64,000 bases of DNA, taken from assembly GCF_947498825.1 (NCBI RefSeq), contig NZ_CANMLV010000007.1, positions 124,001-188,000 on the forward strand, in the 5' to 3' direction. The notes below the pieces were generated by a model. The model was not told where the DNA came from. It did not search any database and worked only from the letters and a program-made list of their open reading frames with translations. The stretch's first letter is position 1; each line of letters opens with the position of its first letter. Shown here one piece after another: positions 46,843 through 56,839 of this stretch. This stretch comes from an uncultured Cedecea sp. GTDB taxonomy: Bacteria > Pseudomonadota > Gammaproteobacteria > Enterobacterales > Enterobacteriaceae. The position numbers and the translations under genes were made by a program.

Positions 46843-47179
46843 TTTCCTCTCCTGACAGAGAAAATAAAGTTATAAAAATTGGCCAGACGCAAAAAAGCGA
46901 CGAGCTAATTAAGATTGTGCGTTATTGCCAGAAGAAAAGGACTATAGTGCGTTACGCCAGTGTTGTTCACCAGAGAGAGAAACAGCGGATAAAGAAATGC
47001 AGAAACGATCGTTTGAATGGTTTTTTTTGAACATATTGTCCATATGATTTTCCAACTTATCCGCGGTATTGCTTCTCATCGATTGCGGATAGAAAATTGT
47101 CCTCAGTAGTTAAACACCCGTGATTTTTACCATAGATTAGTTTTTATTATGTAAAATTTTCAATTCTTTACTTATGAAC
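46843..47179. other. Intergenic region upstream of mdtJ
   Basis: This 337-bp stretch holds the mdtJI promoter and leader. It is AT-rich, with TTTTTTTTGAACATATTGTCC-like tracts divided by stops. I see no gene, repeat or clear operator in it. Confidence 0.4.
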
Positions 47180-47231
47180 AAAAAATAACCCTGCGCGAAT
47201 ATTTTCTGAAACAGAGAATACACGCACAGGG
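47180..47231 (-). terminator. Terminator of the esterase gene
   Basis: On the minus strand CCCTGTGCG pairs with CGCGCAGGG (one G-T) with partial pairing further inside, and the distal arm is followed by TTATTTTTTG. It begins 11 bp after the stop codon. Confidence 0.7.
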
Positions 47232-47241
47232 CCAGATCATT

Positions 47242-47865
47242 CTAGTCAGAAAACTCGCTGAGTCCAAACTGTTCAGTCACAAAAGCCATTGCTCTGGCAA
47301 TACCGTCGCCACTGATAGTATGAACCACATCCGGTTCAAACAAAGTTTCAACCTCAGTGACGCCAGCTTCAATCAACGCCGCGGCGGCAGCTTCACTTTC
47401 CGACCATGGGATAACCGGATCAGCCATACCGTGCACCAGTAACACCGGGGTATTCACCGCCGGCTGATAAGGTTTGGGGGACGCCAGGCGACCGGAGAAT
47501 GCCACGACACCTGCTAATGGGATACTGCCTGTCACCAGGGCGTCCAGTGCCATTATCGAACCTTGAGAGAAGCCGAGCAGGATCACTTTATCCCTGCCAG
47601 CGACAATACCGTGCTCTTTCAGAATATTATTGATGATGGCAGAAAAATCTGCTCTGGCAGCAACAAGGCGTTCAGTACGCAGGGTTTCAGTAATACCCGC
47701 CAGGCTAAACCATTGATAGCCTTCTCCCCCCCCGTCGAAAGGCGCGCTCCCGTCTGGCGAAGCAAATTCTATCTCAGGCATGACTTGCTGAAAGAAGTAG
47801 CCAAGCCCTTCAAGATCGGCCCCCGAACTGCCCACACCGTGTAATAAGATAATCAGTTTTTTCAT
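47242..47865 (-). CDS. Alpha/beta-hydrolase, carboxylesterase/phospholipase family (YpfH-like)
   Basis: The 207-residue cytosolic protein has an oxyanion-hole HGVGSSG near the N-terminus, the nucleophile elbow GFSQG with Ser100, Asp149 (HGMADPVIP) and His182 (VVHTISGDG), a complete Ser-Asp-His triad of the Abhydrolase_2 group. It shares QWFSLAGITE, IMALD and AFSGRLAS with E. coli YpfH but is too diverged for a firm gene name. Such enzymes hydrolyse short acyl esters. It is monocistronic with its own terminator. Confidence 0.82.
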   Translation of the reverse strand: MKKLIILLHGVGSSGADLEGLGYFFQQVMPEIEFASPDGSAPFDGGGEGYQWFSLAGITETLRTERLVAARADFSAIINNILKEHGIVAGRDKVILLGFSQGSIMALDALVTGSIPLAGVVAFSGRLASPKPYQPAVNTPVLLVHGMADPVIPWSESEAAAAALIEAGVTEVETLFEPDVVHTISGDGIARAMAFVTEQFGLSEFSD

Positions 47866-48016
47866 TCAGCAGGCTCTCCCAAGCGCCACTATACCCGGAT
47901 AATTCGCGTTGTTTACAGATCTGCACAGGCAATGTCAAGCATAGCGGGTATATAAGATACTGTTTTAGCTACATGACCCGATATTGGCGCTGATTTCAGC
48001 TATCATTATCCTTGGA

Positions 48017-48613
48017 CTATTTCACCACTTGCTGTTCAACCTGGAACATGGCTCCTGCCGGATACCATCCCCAGCCAGGCATGAAATAGACACTGTCCGG
48101 CCCCCAGCCATATCTCCAATAGGGATTCGGGCCAAAACCGCCAAAACCGGGATAATTAACAGGTACGATATTCTCGCGAATTTGCCAGACTTGATAACCT
48201 TGCAAGCTCAGTGTCAGATACGGGTAGTCGGCCTCCCCCACTTTGCCCTTAGTGATCCCGGTGACCGTTCCCAGAACGGTAACCAGATGACCTTTCAGTG
48301 TCAGAGGATCGATAAATTTGTTCGCCTTGACGATAATCCGCCCCTGAAAAGCCGTTCCCAGCTCGGGTCTGGCTGCGTAATCAAGCGGAAGTACAGCGAC
48401 CTCAAATGAAGTTTCATTCTGATGATTAACAACATCTAAAACCTTGCCGCCAAGACGAACTTCCTGGCCATTAAACCGGGCGATATCCTGTTTAATATCC
48501 TGGTAGCTTATTTTATCCAGTGAACGATGACTTCCCTGAATATCCTGCGGAATAGACACGCATCCACTGAGGGCCAGACAGGCCAAAAGAGTGATAACTA
48601 TGGGTGTTTTCAT
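48017..48613 (-). CDS. Slp-family outer-membrane lipoprotein (YeaY-like)
   Basis: From ATG 48613 (GAGG 6 bp upstream) the product has 198 residues; the open frame further upstream to 48751 lacks support. The lipobox is LSGC (Cys18), followed by VSIPQDIQGS. The Slp domain shows FNGQEVRLGGKVLDV, EVAVLPLDYAARPELG, LVTVLGTVTGITKGKVGEADYPYLTL and the Trp/Tyr/Gly-rich tail (YPGFGGFGPNPYWRYGWGP). Slp proteins of E. coli are starvation- or acid-induced; YeaY is the closest by motif. Monocistronic. Confidence 0.85.
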   Translation of the reverse strand: MKTPIVITLLACLALSGCVSIPQDIQGSHRSLDKISYQDIKQDIARFNGQEVRLGGKVLDVVNHQNETSFEVAVLPLDYAARPELGTAFQGRIIVKANKFIDPLTLKGHLVTVLGTVTGITKGKVGEADYPYLTLSLQGYQVWQIRENIVPVNYPGFGGFGPNPYWRYGWGPDSVYFMPGWGWYPAGAMFQVEQQVVK

Positions 48614-48836
48614 TGTCGCCTCGATGATTAAACAGGAATAACTGTCTGTTAACCAGCATACCACTATGATTGCCCGCAAGAGTGATACAGGCGTGATTAA
48701 CGGTAATGAGTGTGTATGAACACATTGTAGCGTAACGCTGGTAAATGCCACAGGTGACAGCGATTACGTTTAATTTTAGTCAACTTTGCCAGTCATGGTG
48801 GATTTCATCGTGCGGGTACGCATTATGCGCTTAATA

Positions 48837-49082
48837 CTATGGAATAATTTTTTCCAGATCCAGTAGCTCTTCTAACGTCAGCATGTTCTGCTGAGCGACG
48901 GTAATCGCATCGTCCAGCCCCTGATTGTATAAAATTGGTGCCATCTTTTTGACCAGTTCATCAAGGAAAAAATCGGCTTCAAACTGCCCTAAGGTCAATT
49001 CGTGATTATCATCAAACCACTTGATAATAAACGCACTCAGTTGCTGGTATTGCTCTGCGGGTAGCGTGATTTTTTTTGCCAT
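48837..49082 (-). CDS. DUF2164 domain-containing protein
   Basis: The 81-residue acidic protein matches DUF2164 over its whole length: KKITLPAEQYQQLSAFIIKWFDDNHELTLGQFEADFFLDELVKKMAPILYNQGLDDA. No function has been established for this family. It lies 79 bp upstream of nothing on its own strand (arnF ends at 49162, beyond its start), so it could be read from the arn transcript as a distal gene. Its own terminator is not obvious. Confidence 0.85.
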   Translation of the reverse strand: MAKKITLPAEQYQQLSAFIIKWFDDNHELTLGQFEADFFLDELVKKMAPILYNQGLDDAITVAQQNMLTLEELLDLEKIIP

Positions 49083-49161
49083 TAAAGAACCTTACTGTAA
49101 TAGTCTTCTGGCGCTCATCACGCCGGAAGACCAGAGATAAACGGAAGGTGTTGGCGGCATA

Positions 49162-49563
49162 TCAGTGTTTGTTGGCCGTTACTGCACGTCCAGGCATAAA
49201 GATCAGCAGCAGACCAACAAAAATAGCCCCAACCCCGAGCAGTTTTATCGCACTGAATGGCTCATTAAGCCAGGGGAGTGCAATAGCCGCAGCCCAGACC
49301 AGGACATAACTTAGGCTGAGTAAGGGATAGGCTTTACTTAACGGGATCCGGCGTAGGGCTAAATACCAGCATACCATCGATAAGGCATAGGCCAGCAAAC
49401 CACAGAATAGCGCCAGTAATCCGGGCAGATTTTCAAACAATACCGCCGATAAAAATGCCAGCTCAAAGCTCGCCTGCGGAAATTGCATTACCGCCCATTT
49501 CATCGCCAGTTGCGCCCCGCTTACCAGCAGTACACTGCATAATGCCCACAGATATCCTGTCAT
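49162..49563 (-). CDS. arnF: Undecaprenyl phosphate-aminoarabinose flippase subunit ArnF
   Basis: From ATG 49563 the product has 133 residues with four membrane helices: [25 protein letters not shown], then [42 protein letters not shown]. With ArnE it forms an EamA/SMR-like complex that flips undecaprenyl phosphate-4-amino-4-deoxy-L-arabinose to the periplasmic side. The ATGA junction overlaps arnE by 4 bp. Last gene of the arn operon. Confidence 0.94.
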   Translation of the reverse strand: MTGYLWALCSVLLVSGAQLAMKWAVMQFPQASFELAFLSAVLFENLPGLLALFCGLLAYALSMVCWYLALRRIPLSKAYPLLSLSYVLVWAAAIALPWLNEPFSAIKLLGVGAIFVGLLLIFMPGRAVTANKH

Positions 49564-49883
49564 ACGGACACTCCCAGCAGCACAATACCTGACATGACTA
49601 ACGCTAACCCCAGCCAATGATGCAGGGAAATGCGTTCTTTCCAGATCCAGTGGGCCGCCAGAGTGATAAAGATAAAGTTCAGGCTCAGCATAGGGTAAGC
49701 AATGCTAACCTCAACATGCTGCAATACCCACAACCATACCAGCATGCCCAGGCCCAGCATCAAAACACTAAGCCCCAGCCAAACCACCAAATGACGTCGC
49801 CCGTTACCTTGAGCGGCCTGTTTCTGACATAACTGGCCCGCGCAGCTAAGCAGGCTGGCCAGGATTATCATCAGGCTATTCAT
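49560..49883 (-). CDS. arnE: Undecaprenyl phosphate-aminoarabinose flippase subunit ArnE
   Basis: The 107-residue SMR-like protein ([53 protein letters not shown]) has four membrane helices and forms a heterodimer with ArnF. It overlaps arnT upstream and arnF downstream by 4 bp each, keeping the subunits co-translated. Confidence 0.94.
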   Translation of the reverse strand: MNSLMIILASLLSCAGQLCQKQAAQGNGRRHLVVWLGLSVLMLGLGMLVWLWVLQHVEVSIAYPMLSLNFIFITLAAHWIWKERISLHHWLGLALVMSGIVLLGVSV

Positions 49884-51541
49884 GGTAATTTATTGTACTG
49901 CAGCAACGCCAGTCGGCCATCGTTGTACTCATAATCCGCAGCGGGTAAACCACGATCGCTCAGTTTATTTTTTCTGGATAACAAGATAACCAGCGAAACG
50001 TTACCTTCTTTGCGATGCTCGGCAAGCCAGGTATTAAAGTCATCACCGGCGACAAAACGATGCTCGGCATCCGGATAGCTGAGTCCATAGTTAACCTCGC
50101 CCTTATTATCATACAACGTAATATCACTGCGTTTCAGTTCCCAGGCAATACCCGCGCCGACACCCACATTATTGGTCAGGATATACCGGCTCTCTTCAAG
50201 CTTAGGACGAACAATCTCAATAAACTCTTGAGGCTGTTTTGAGTGAATAATCTTCTCCGGAATAACCGCGCCGACCAGTAACGCAAGACCTAACGGACAA
50301 GCTGCAGCCCAGAACCAGCGCTGGGTACTGCGACAGAGTGTCAGTGCACCAAACAGCCCCCATACGGCAAAGGCAATGGCCGCAAGGAACACTTTCCCTG
50401 TTTCACCCGCCTCGTAAACCGGATTTTTTGCCAGGCCAAACGGGGCCAGGACAAACAGTACGGCCAGGACGCACAGGGTACCAAAACCCAGGTTAATCCA
50501 GCCATTGACCCGCAACGTTCGCGATCCCGCTTTTGCCAGCAACACCGCATGACGCGCCATTAAAATGGCCAGCGGAGCAAAACAAGGCAGGATATAGGTT
50601 GGCAGTTTACCTTTTGCAATACTGAAGAACAGGATTGGCATGACAACCCAGCCCAGTAAATAAAACGCCCCGTTTTGCTCACGACGTTCCTGGAAACCGC
50701 GTTTAATCGCGCCTGGCAATAAAGCCAGCCACGGCAGACTTCCGGCAATCAGGAAAGGAATGTAATACCAGAAAGGTGCTTTATGTTGGGCATCTTTTTC
50801 GGCAAAGCGCTGAATATGCTCGACCCAGAAGAAATAGTGCCAGTAATCAGGCTCCGCTTTTGCTACCGCCAGTGCCCAGGGCAAAGTAATCAGGGTGGCA
50901 CTGATGATCGCAACAGGTCCAAATAGCAGCACTTCTTTCCAGCGTTTTTGAGCAAATACCCAAGGCAGTACGCCAAGAACCGGAACCGCCAGCGCCAGAA
51001 ATCCTTTGGTCATCACCCCCATTCCACAGGCAAGGCCCAGCAGAATATATCCGCCGATTTTACCTGCGGTCGTCTTCGCCGTTGATGCCATCCAGAAACA
51101 ACACATTGCGGCGGTCAGCCACAGGGTTATCATCGGGTCGAGAAGCGAGTAGGTTCCGATTGCGTAGACCAGTAAGCAAGTGAGGAATATAACCCCAGAC
51201 AAGATAGCAATGGTCTTATCACGCCACAGGCGGAAAGCCAGCCAGCCGGTCATTAACGCGCTGAGGGTGACAGAAAGGACTGAGCCAAAACGAACAGAAA
51301 AATTATTCTGACCGAACAGGAGCTGACTGATGTTATTGATCCAGTAACCTGCAACGGGTTTTTCAAAATAACGCAGATCAAGAAAATGCGGAACAATCCA
51401 GTTACCGGATGCCAGCATTTCACGACTGATTTCCGCATAACGCGTCTCGTCAGGTTGCCACAGGTCACGAAACTCCAGTGGCGCCAAATAAAGCAAGATA
51501 AAACAGACCAGCAAAGCACCGCCATATTTTACTGAATTCAT
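49880..51541 (-). CDS. arnT: Undecaprenyl phosphate-aminoarabinose:lipid A transferase ArnT
   Basis: ArnT (553 residues) is a GT-C, PMT-type inner-membrane transferase that moves 4-amino-4-deoxy-L-arabinose from undecaprenyl phosphate to lipid A phosphates on the periplasmic face. It has about 12 helices; the first large periplasmic loop carries the conserved acidic residues in [20 protein letters not shown] and [25 protein letters not shown]. The soluble C-terminal domain follows. It is 4 bp downstream of arnD and overlaps arnE by 4 bp. Its activity lowers the negative charge of lipopolysaccharide and gives polymyxin resistance. Confidence 0.96.
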   Translation of the reverse strand: MNSVKYGGALLVCFILLYLAPLEFRDLWQPDETRYAEISREMLASGNWIVPHFLDLRYFEKPVAGYWINNISQLLFGQNNFSVRFGSVLSVTLSALMTGWLAFRLWRDKTIAILSGVIFLTCLLVYAIGTYSLLDPMITLWLTAAMCCFWMASTAKTTAGKIGGYILLGLACGMGVMTKGFLALAVPVLGVLPWVFAQKRWKEVLLFGPVAIISATLITLPWALAVAKAEPDYWHYFFWVEHIQRFAEKDAQHKAPFWYYIPFLIAGSLPWLALLPGAIKRGFQERREQNGAFYLLGWVVMPILFFSIAKGKLPTYILPCFAPLAILMARHAVLLAKAGSRTLRVNGWINLGFGTLCVLAVLFVLAPFGLAKNPVYEAGETGKVFLAAIAFAVWGLFGALTLCRSTQRWFWAAACPLGLALLVGAVIPEKIIHSKQPQEFIEIVRPKLEESRYILTNNVGVGAGIAWELKRSDITLYDNKGEVNYGLSYPDAEHRFVAGDDFNTWLAEHRKEGNVSLVILLSRKNKLSDRGLPAADYEYNDGRLALLQYNKLP

Positions 51542-51545
51542 CTAC

Positions 51546-52442
51546 TCAATTCTCGATAAGTTGTTGACAACCCAGCCATCCTTCGCGGCCGGCAAGCGTG
51601 CCGCGAATGACTTTTCCTTTCGGTAAAGTGGTTAAGTCATCCGGTAGCAGTGACCGCAAAGGACAAAACTCAATTCCTTCGGCACTTGCCATCGTCAGTA
51701 GTTCATTGAATGATTCTCGCATCACCATCCCTTCCACTTCAGCATGGATGGTATACACAGGGGTTCCCTGATCCTGATGGATTTTATCGAGTATAAAACG
51801 GTTGAAATTTTCTTTACTGACTGTGGAACCTATCACTTCATCCCAGGTTGGTAGGGTAACGGGAATTTGTGGTGCCGCTGAAGAACCGTCCGCCAGTTGA
51901 GGAATAAAAGGCGTTGTTCCGCGACAATCGCTGTTGTAGTAGAAAGGAAAGGCAGCTTTCGCTTCAACCACGCGTTCATCAGCACGCCAGCCAGCCACCG
52001 CCGAACAGTTAACCGGCTGGCCGATAATCTGTTCAAGGGCATCACGCCCAAGCGCAATTTGCTTTTCCATTGCCGGTTTATCCCACACCCCGGCAAAAGC
52101 TTGCCAGGCATGGTGATCCCAGGCATGTAGCCCGACTTCATGCTGTTCACATGAAGCCCGAATAATATCCGCATTCCCTTTGCCAATAATCTTGCCGGGC
52201 CAGGCTGTGCCCGCCAGTAAGATATCCCAGCCGTAGAGCGATGCGGCGTTAGAACGTAACATTTTCCACAGAAACTGAGGTTTGATAAGACGCCATAAAT
52301 GGCGTCCCATGTTATCCGGCCCAACACTGAAGAAAAACGTTGCCTGTGTTTTGTGTAAACCTAGCGTTTCCAGAAGGTTTGGCACCCCTTCACGGGTGCC
52401 TCGCCAGGTGTCGACATCTATGCGCAGGCCGACTTTTTTCAT
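51546..52442 (-). CDS. arnD: 4-deoxy-4-formamido-L-arabinose-phosphoundecaprenol deformylase ArnD
   Basis: The 298-residue deacetylase-fold protein removes the formyl group from the lipid-linked sugar, making the pathway irreversible. It shows the metal-site start [20 protein letters not shown], the helical segment after it, [11 protein letters not shown] (metal histidines) and [12 protein letters not shown] membrane-proximal hydrophobic helix pair is short. It overlaps arnA by 4 bp (ATGA). Confidence 0.95.
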   Translation of the reverse strand: MKKVGLRIDVDTWRGTREGVPNLLETLGLHKTQATFFFSVGPDNMGRHLWRLIKPQFLWKMLRSNAASLYGWDILLAGTAWPGKIIGKGNADIIRASCEQHEVGLHAWDHHAWQAFAGVWDKPAMEKQIALGRDALEQIIGQPVNCSAVAGWRADERVVEAKAAFPFYYNSDCRGTTPFIPQLADGSSAAPQIPVTLPTWDEVIGSTVSKENFNRFILDKIHQDQGTPVYTIHAEVEGMVMRESFNELLTMASAEGIEFCPLRSLLPDDLTTLPKGKVIRGTLAGREGWLGCQQLIEN

Positions 52443-54421
52443 GAATTGCTGTCCGTTAAATCAACAGTTTTCAGGAAGAAGTCCAGGGTTTCATCGATAG
52501 TTCTGTCCATCTCAACGACAGGTGTCCAGTCCAGTAAACGCTGTGCATTACGGATACTTGGCTTACGATGTTCTACATCCTGGTAACCTTTACCGTAATA
52601 GGCGCTGCTTTCTATTTCACGGAAACCAGCAAACGGCGGGAACTTGCTACGCAGTGGATGACGTTCAAAGCTTTCCAGTAGCATCTCAGCCAGTTGTTTA
52701 ATGCTGGCCTCATTTTCCGGATTACCAATGTTAATGATTTGCCCGTCACAGTTGTGATTTTTGTTCTCAATAATACGGAATAACGCTTCAATACCTTCGC
52801 TGATATCCGTGAAGCAACGTTTCTGGCGTCCACCATCAATCAGTTTAATCGGTGAACCTTCAACCAGGTTCAGGATCAGCTGAGTGATTGCACGTGAACT
52901 TCCGATACGCGCCGCATTCAGGTTATCCAGACGCGGTCCCATCCAGTTAAATGGACGGAACAGAGTAAAGCGTAAGCCCTCTTTTTCACCGTAAGCCCAG
53001 ATAACACGATCCAGCAACTGTTTGGACACAGAGTAAATCCAACGTTGTTTGTTGATAGGGCCTACCGTCAACGGTGAGTTATCTTCATCAAATTCAGCAT
53101 CAGAACACATGCCATACACTTCAGAAGTGGACGGGAAAATAATCCGTTTTTTGTATTTCACACAATCGCGGATAATTTTTAGGTTTTCTTCGAAATCAAG
53201 TTCAAATACGCGCAGTGGGTTACGGGTATACTCGATTGGCGTTGCTATCGCCACTAAAGGCAGAATGACATCACATTTCTTAATGTGATACTCGATCCAC
53301 TCGGAATGAATACTGATATCGCCTTCCACAAAGTGGAAACGATCGTTGCCCAAGAAGCGACTTATCGCATCGGAACCAATATCCAGACCGAAAACTTCAA
53401 AGTTATCATCTTGCAGCAAGCGTTCGGTCAAATGGTTACCGATAAAACCATTCACGCCGAGGATAAGGACACGAGTACGGCGTTTAACAGCAGATACAGG
53501 TTTATTGCTAAGAATAGCGCCGCTCACCAAACCCAGAGACTGAGCCAGCTGAGAGCCTTGCATGTAGACGCCATTGTCAGCCTGACCGGTGACAACTTCC
53601 AGAGCACCTTCACCACAAGCGATAACCAGTGGACTAACAGAAATTACCGTCCCGGCTCTGGCCCCGGTACTATTTTCGACAATACGGCTTTTCCAGATAA
53701 TAAACTTGCCACCACCGACATAGCTGTAAGCGCCCGGCCAAGGTTCAGACACAGCACGCACCAGGTTATGGGCATCACGTGCAGAACCGGTCCAGGAGAT
53801 CGCGCCATCTTCGGGTGAACGACGACCAAAACAGCTCGCCTGGCTTTCATCTTGTACAGTTTCGCTAAACTGACCACTCTTGATCGCGGGTAAAGCACTG
53901 GCCAGCAGTGACTTAGCGGTCGCACACAGTTTGTGATGCAGAGTCAGGGCGGTCTCATCTGCGGTAATAGCAACACGTTCCTGGGCAACAATATCCCCTG
54001 CATCGGCACGTTTCACCATACGATGCAAAGTCACACCCGTTTCAGTTTCGCCTTTTACCAGTACCCAGTTTAGCGGTGCGCGACCACGGAATTTTGGCAA
54101 CAGTGAGCCGTGTAAGTTAAAGGCCCCGACTTTCGCAGTATTGAGGATCTCTTCACTCAGCAGATTACGGTAGTAAAAGGAGAAGATGATTTCAGGTTCG
54201 CTCTCTTGAATACGGGAGACCCACAGTGGATGATTGACATCTTCCGGAGCAAAGACAGGAATACCAAACTCTGCCGCAGTACGGGCAACAGACCCAAAGA
54301 AGTTATTCTCTGCTGCATTATCAGGGTGAGTATAAATGGCCGCAATGTCATAACCGGCTTCAACCAGGGCACGAACCCCTACACAGCCCATATCGTGATA
54401 GGCAAAAACAACTGCTTTCAT
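52439..54421 (-). CDS. arnA: Bifunctional UDP-glucuronate decarboxylase / UDP-Ara4N formyltransferase ArnA
   Basis: The 660-residue protein has two independent enzymes. Residues 1 to about 304 are the 10-formyl-tetrahydrofolate-dependent formyltransferase, with [18 protein letters not shown] (catalytic Asn and His) and the Asp of [10 protein letters not shown]. Residues from about 315 are the NAD-dependent oxidative decarboxylase of UDP-glucuronate, with [21 protein letters not shown] and the Tyr of [11 protein letters not shown]. The first reaction step and the formylation step of the pathway are thus in one hexameric protein. It overlaps arnC by one base (TAATG) and arnD by 4 bp. Confidence 0.97.
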   Translation of the reverse strand: MKAVVFAYHDMGCVGVRALVEAGYDIAAIYTHPDNAAENNFFGSVARTAAEFGIPVFAPEDVNHPLWVSRIQESEPEIIFSFYYRNLLSEEILNTAKVGAFNLHGSLLPKFRGRAPLNWVLVKGETETGVTLHRMVKRADAGDIVAQERVAITADETALTLHHKLCATAKSLLASALPAIKSGQFSETVQDESQASCFGRRSPEDGAISWTGSARDAHNLVRAVSEPWPGAYSYVGGGKFIIWKSRIVENSTGARAGTVISVSPLVIACGEGALEVVTGQADNGVYMQGSQLAQSLGLVSGAILSNKPVSAVKRRTRVLILGVNGFIGNHLTERLLQDDNFEVFGLDIGSDAISRFLGNDRFHFVEGDISIHSEWIEYHIKKCDVILPLVAIATPIEYTRNPLRVFELDFEENLKIIRDCVKYKKRIIFPSTSEVYGMCSDAEFDEDNSPLTVGPINKQRWIYSVSKQLLDRVIWAYGEKEGLRFTLFRPFNWMGPRLDNLNAARIGSSRAITQLILNLVEGSPIKLIDGGRQKRCFTDISEGIEALFRIIENKNHNCDGQIINIGNPENEASIKQLAEMLLESFERHPLRSKFPPFAGFREIESSAYYGKGYQDVEHRKPSIRNAQRLLDWTPVVEMDRTIDETLDFFLKTVDLTDSNS

Positions 54422-55401
54422 TATAAATGATCCTCTGAAGATGAAGCTTGTTTGCTGCTAACAATTCGTTGAATGAAATAACGCGGACGAGCGCGTACGT
54501 CGTTATAAATACGTCCGATATATTCTCCGAGTAATCCCATACCGACAAACTGCGCACCAATAAATGTAAATAGCACGGCGAATAGCATGAATACGCCATC
54601 AGCAGCCCACTGCGGGCCTAAAGCAAGGCGCAATATCACCAGTAAGACAGCTAAAGCAAAACCGGATAACGCGATCACACTACCTACCACGCTAAGCAGG
54701 CGCAGTGGCGTGGTTGTCAGGCAGGTTATCAGGTCATACATCAAATTAATCAGGCTCATAATATTGTACTTAGAGTCACCAAACTGGCGCTCCGAGTGAT
54801 GTACAGGGATCTCTATCGCGCGGCGGGCGAAGGTATTAGCCAGAATAGGAATAAAAGTACTGCGCTCGTGACAATTCAGCATCGCATCGATGATGTGACG
54901 ACGGTAGGCGCGTAACATACAACCGTAGTCACCCATCGCTTTACCGGTCGTACGCTGAATCAAATGATTGATCATTTTAGAGGCACGTTTACGGAACCAA
55001 CTGTCCTGACGGTTTTGACGAACCGTCCCTACGACGTCATAGCCTTCATCTGCTTTTTCCACCAGGCGAGGGATCTCTTCCGGCGGATTCTGTAAATCAG
55101 CATCAAGAGTGACGATTAAGTCACCTGTGACATGGCTAAACCCAGCCATAATGGCAGAATGCTGGCCATAGTTACGGTTAAGCAGTACAGCAACCACATG
55201 ACTTCCCGGAGCTTCAGCGGCTTTGGTGAGCATAGCCGCTGAATCATCACTACTGCCATCGTCAACCAAGAGAATTTCATAATCGCGGTTTAATTGCTGG
55301 CAAGCTTCCGTCGTTCGGCGAATAAGTTCAGGTAAACTTTCCTGTTCGTTATAAACCGGTATCACAACAGATACTTTTTTGATTGTGTCCGTAGTTATCA
55401 T
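54421..55401 (-). CDS. arnC: Undecaprenyl-phosphate 4-deoxy-4-formamido-L-arabinose transferase ArnC
   Basis: From ATG 55401 the product has 326 residues, aligned with E. coli ArnC (322). It is a GT2 glycosyltransferase: [28 protein letters not shown] and [14 protein letters not shown], followed by two C-terminal membrane helices ([25 protein letters not shown] and [24 protein letters not shown]). It loads the formylated sugar onto undecaprenyl phosphate at the cytosolic face. One base separates the arnB stop from this start. Confidence 0.96.
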   Translation of the reverse strand: MITTDTIKKVSVVIPVYNEQESLPELIRRTTEACQQLNRDYEILLVDDGSSDDSAAMLTKAAEAPGSHVVAVLLNRNYGQHSAIMAGFSHVTGDLIVTLDADLQNPPEEIPRLVEKADEGYDVVGTVRQNRQDSWFRKRASKMINHLIQRTTGKAMGDYGCMLRAYRRHIIDAMLNCHERSTFIPILANTFARRAIEIPVHHSERQFGDSKYNIMSLINLMYDLITCLTTTPLRLLSVVGSVIALSGFALAVLLVILRLALGPQWAADGVFMLFAVLFTFIGAQFVGMGLLGEYIGRIYNDVRARPRYFIQRIVSSKQASSSEDHL

Positions 55402-55402
55402 C

Positions 55403-56542
55403 TTATTGTCCTGCAATTTCGCGTAAAGCATGAATAACGCGAGTGGTGTCGTCGTCAGTCATGGTTGGAAACAGTGGAATAGAGCAAATACGCTCGCTGT
55501 TCCACTCAGTATTAGGTAAATGTAGCTGTGGAAAACGCTCACGATAATATTTTTGTGTATGCGCAGCCCGGAAATGCAATCCGCTGCCAATATTGCGTGC
55601 TTTTAGCGCTTCCATCAGTCCGTTACGAGAAATGCCACAGCGTTCTTCATCAACCCGGATAATGAACAAATGCCAGGCATGACGATGCTCCCAGCCAGGA
55701 ATGGCCAACGGTGAAAATGGCGTATCAGCCAGTTCACGCAGATAACGCTGGGCTATTTCGTGGCGCTGAGCATTAAGCTTGGGCAGCTTATCTAACTGCG
55801 TCAAAGCAATCGCGGCGTTAATATCAGCAAGGTTATATTTAAATCCGGGTAAGATAACTTCGGCCTGCGGGGCACGACCGTGAGTTTGTCTGTCAAAGGC
55901 ATCAACCCCCAGACCGTGGAATTTAAGGCTGCGGATACGCGCGGCTAACTCACTGTCATCAGTGACGATCAGCCCGCCTTCTGCACAGCTCATATTTTTA
56001 ATCGCATGGAACGAGAAAATAGCCGTTCCGCTACGTCCCACATGCTGACCTTTATATTCCGTTCCCGCAGCGTGGGCTGCGTCTTCAATAACCGGAATAC
56101 CATAACGCTTGCCAATATCGTGAATAGCGTCCATATCAGCCGGAGCACCGGCATAATGAACGGGTATAATCGCTTTGGTTCGAGGGGTGATCGCCGCTTC
56201 AATCGCTTCAGGCGTCACCATCAAGGTGTCGCGATCAACGTCGATCATCACTGGCTCAGCACCCAACAAGCAAATCATATTCAGCGTTGAAACCCACGTC
56301 ATTGAGGGGGTAATCACCTCATCGCCTGCCTGAATACCTAAAGCCATTAATGTGACATGCATGCCCCCGGTGGCGGAACTGACAGCTATCGCATGTTGAT
56401 TACCGGTTAATTGACAAAAAGCCTGCTCAAGAGCCTGATTTTTAGGACCGGTCGTGATCCATCCTGATTGCATAACTTCCGTTACTGCTGCAATTTCCTC
56501 AGCGCCAAATGCAGGACGTGAAAACGGCAGAAAATCACTCAT
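55403..56542 (-). CDS. arnB: UDP-4-amino-4-deoxy-L-arabinose:oxoglutarate aminotransferase ArnB
   Basis: ArnB (379 residues) is a PLP-dependent DegT/DnrJ/EryC1-type aminotransferase that converts UDP-4-keto-arabinose to UDP-Ara4N using glutamate. Visible are [24 protein letters not shown] (cofactor loop), [15 protein letters not shown] and [16 protein letters not shown] with the Schiff-base Lys near residue 183. It is the first gene of arnBCADTEF and follows a 148-bp leader to the PmrA-box match. Confidence 0.96.
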   Translation of the reverse strand: MSDFLPFSRPAFGAEEIAAVTEVMQSGWITTGPKNQALEQAFCQLTGNQHAIAVSSATGGMHVTLMALGIQAGDEVITPSMTWVSTLNMICLLGAEPVMIDVDRDTLMVTPEAIEAAITPRTKAIIPVHYAGAPADMDAIHDIGKRYGIPVIEDAAHAAGTEYKGQHVGRSGTAIFSFHAIKNMSCAEGGLIVTDDSELAARIRSLKFHGLGVDAFDRQTHGRAPQAEVILPGFKYNLADINAAIALTQLDKLPKLNAQRHEIAQRYLRELADTPFSPLAIPGWEHRHAWHLFIIRVDEERCGISRNGLMEALKARNIGSGLHFRAAHTQKYYRERFPQLHLPNTEWNSERICSIPLFPTMTDDDTTRVIHALREIAGQ

Positions 56543-56689
56543 TACATGGATTCCTTAATATAATCGACGTATATCGACAAACAGACAGGATAATGGTTCA
56601 GACAGACTAAATAGAATGACAACGCTTAAAAAAATATGTGCAGATACCACTAAAAATATCTCTTCTGTGGTGAAATTTAACAGAAAATG

Positions 56690-56706
56690 CTTAAATCAGC
56701 CTTAAG
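56690..56706 (-). promoter_or_regulatory. PmrA-box match upstream of arnB
   Basis: On the transcribed (minus) strand the sequence reads CTTAAG-GCTGA-TTTAAG, two YTTAAK half-sites with 5-bp spacing, exactly the PmrA/BasR consensus. It lies 148 bp before the arnB start, so iron(III)/polymyxin-responsive PmrAB control of the arn operon is expected. Confidence 0.8.
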
Positions 56707-56839
56707 AATATAGTTGCGAAAGCAATAAAATCACCCAATACAATAAGTAACTACTTGCTTTTGCTTGTTATATAACCAAATGAGTCAATTACCCTTGTAC
56801 GTAACATCGGATAATCAACTCTCTGACTACATTTATCGC

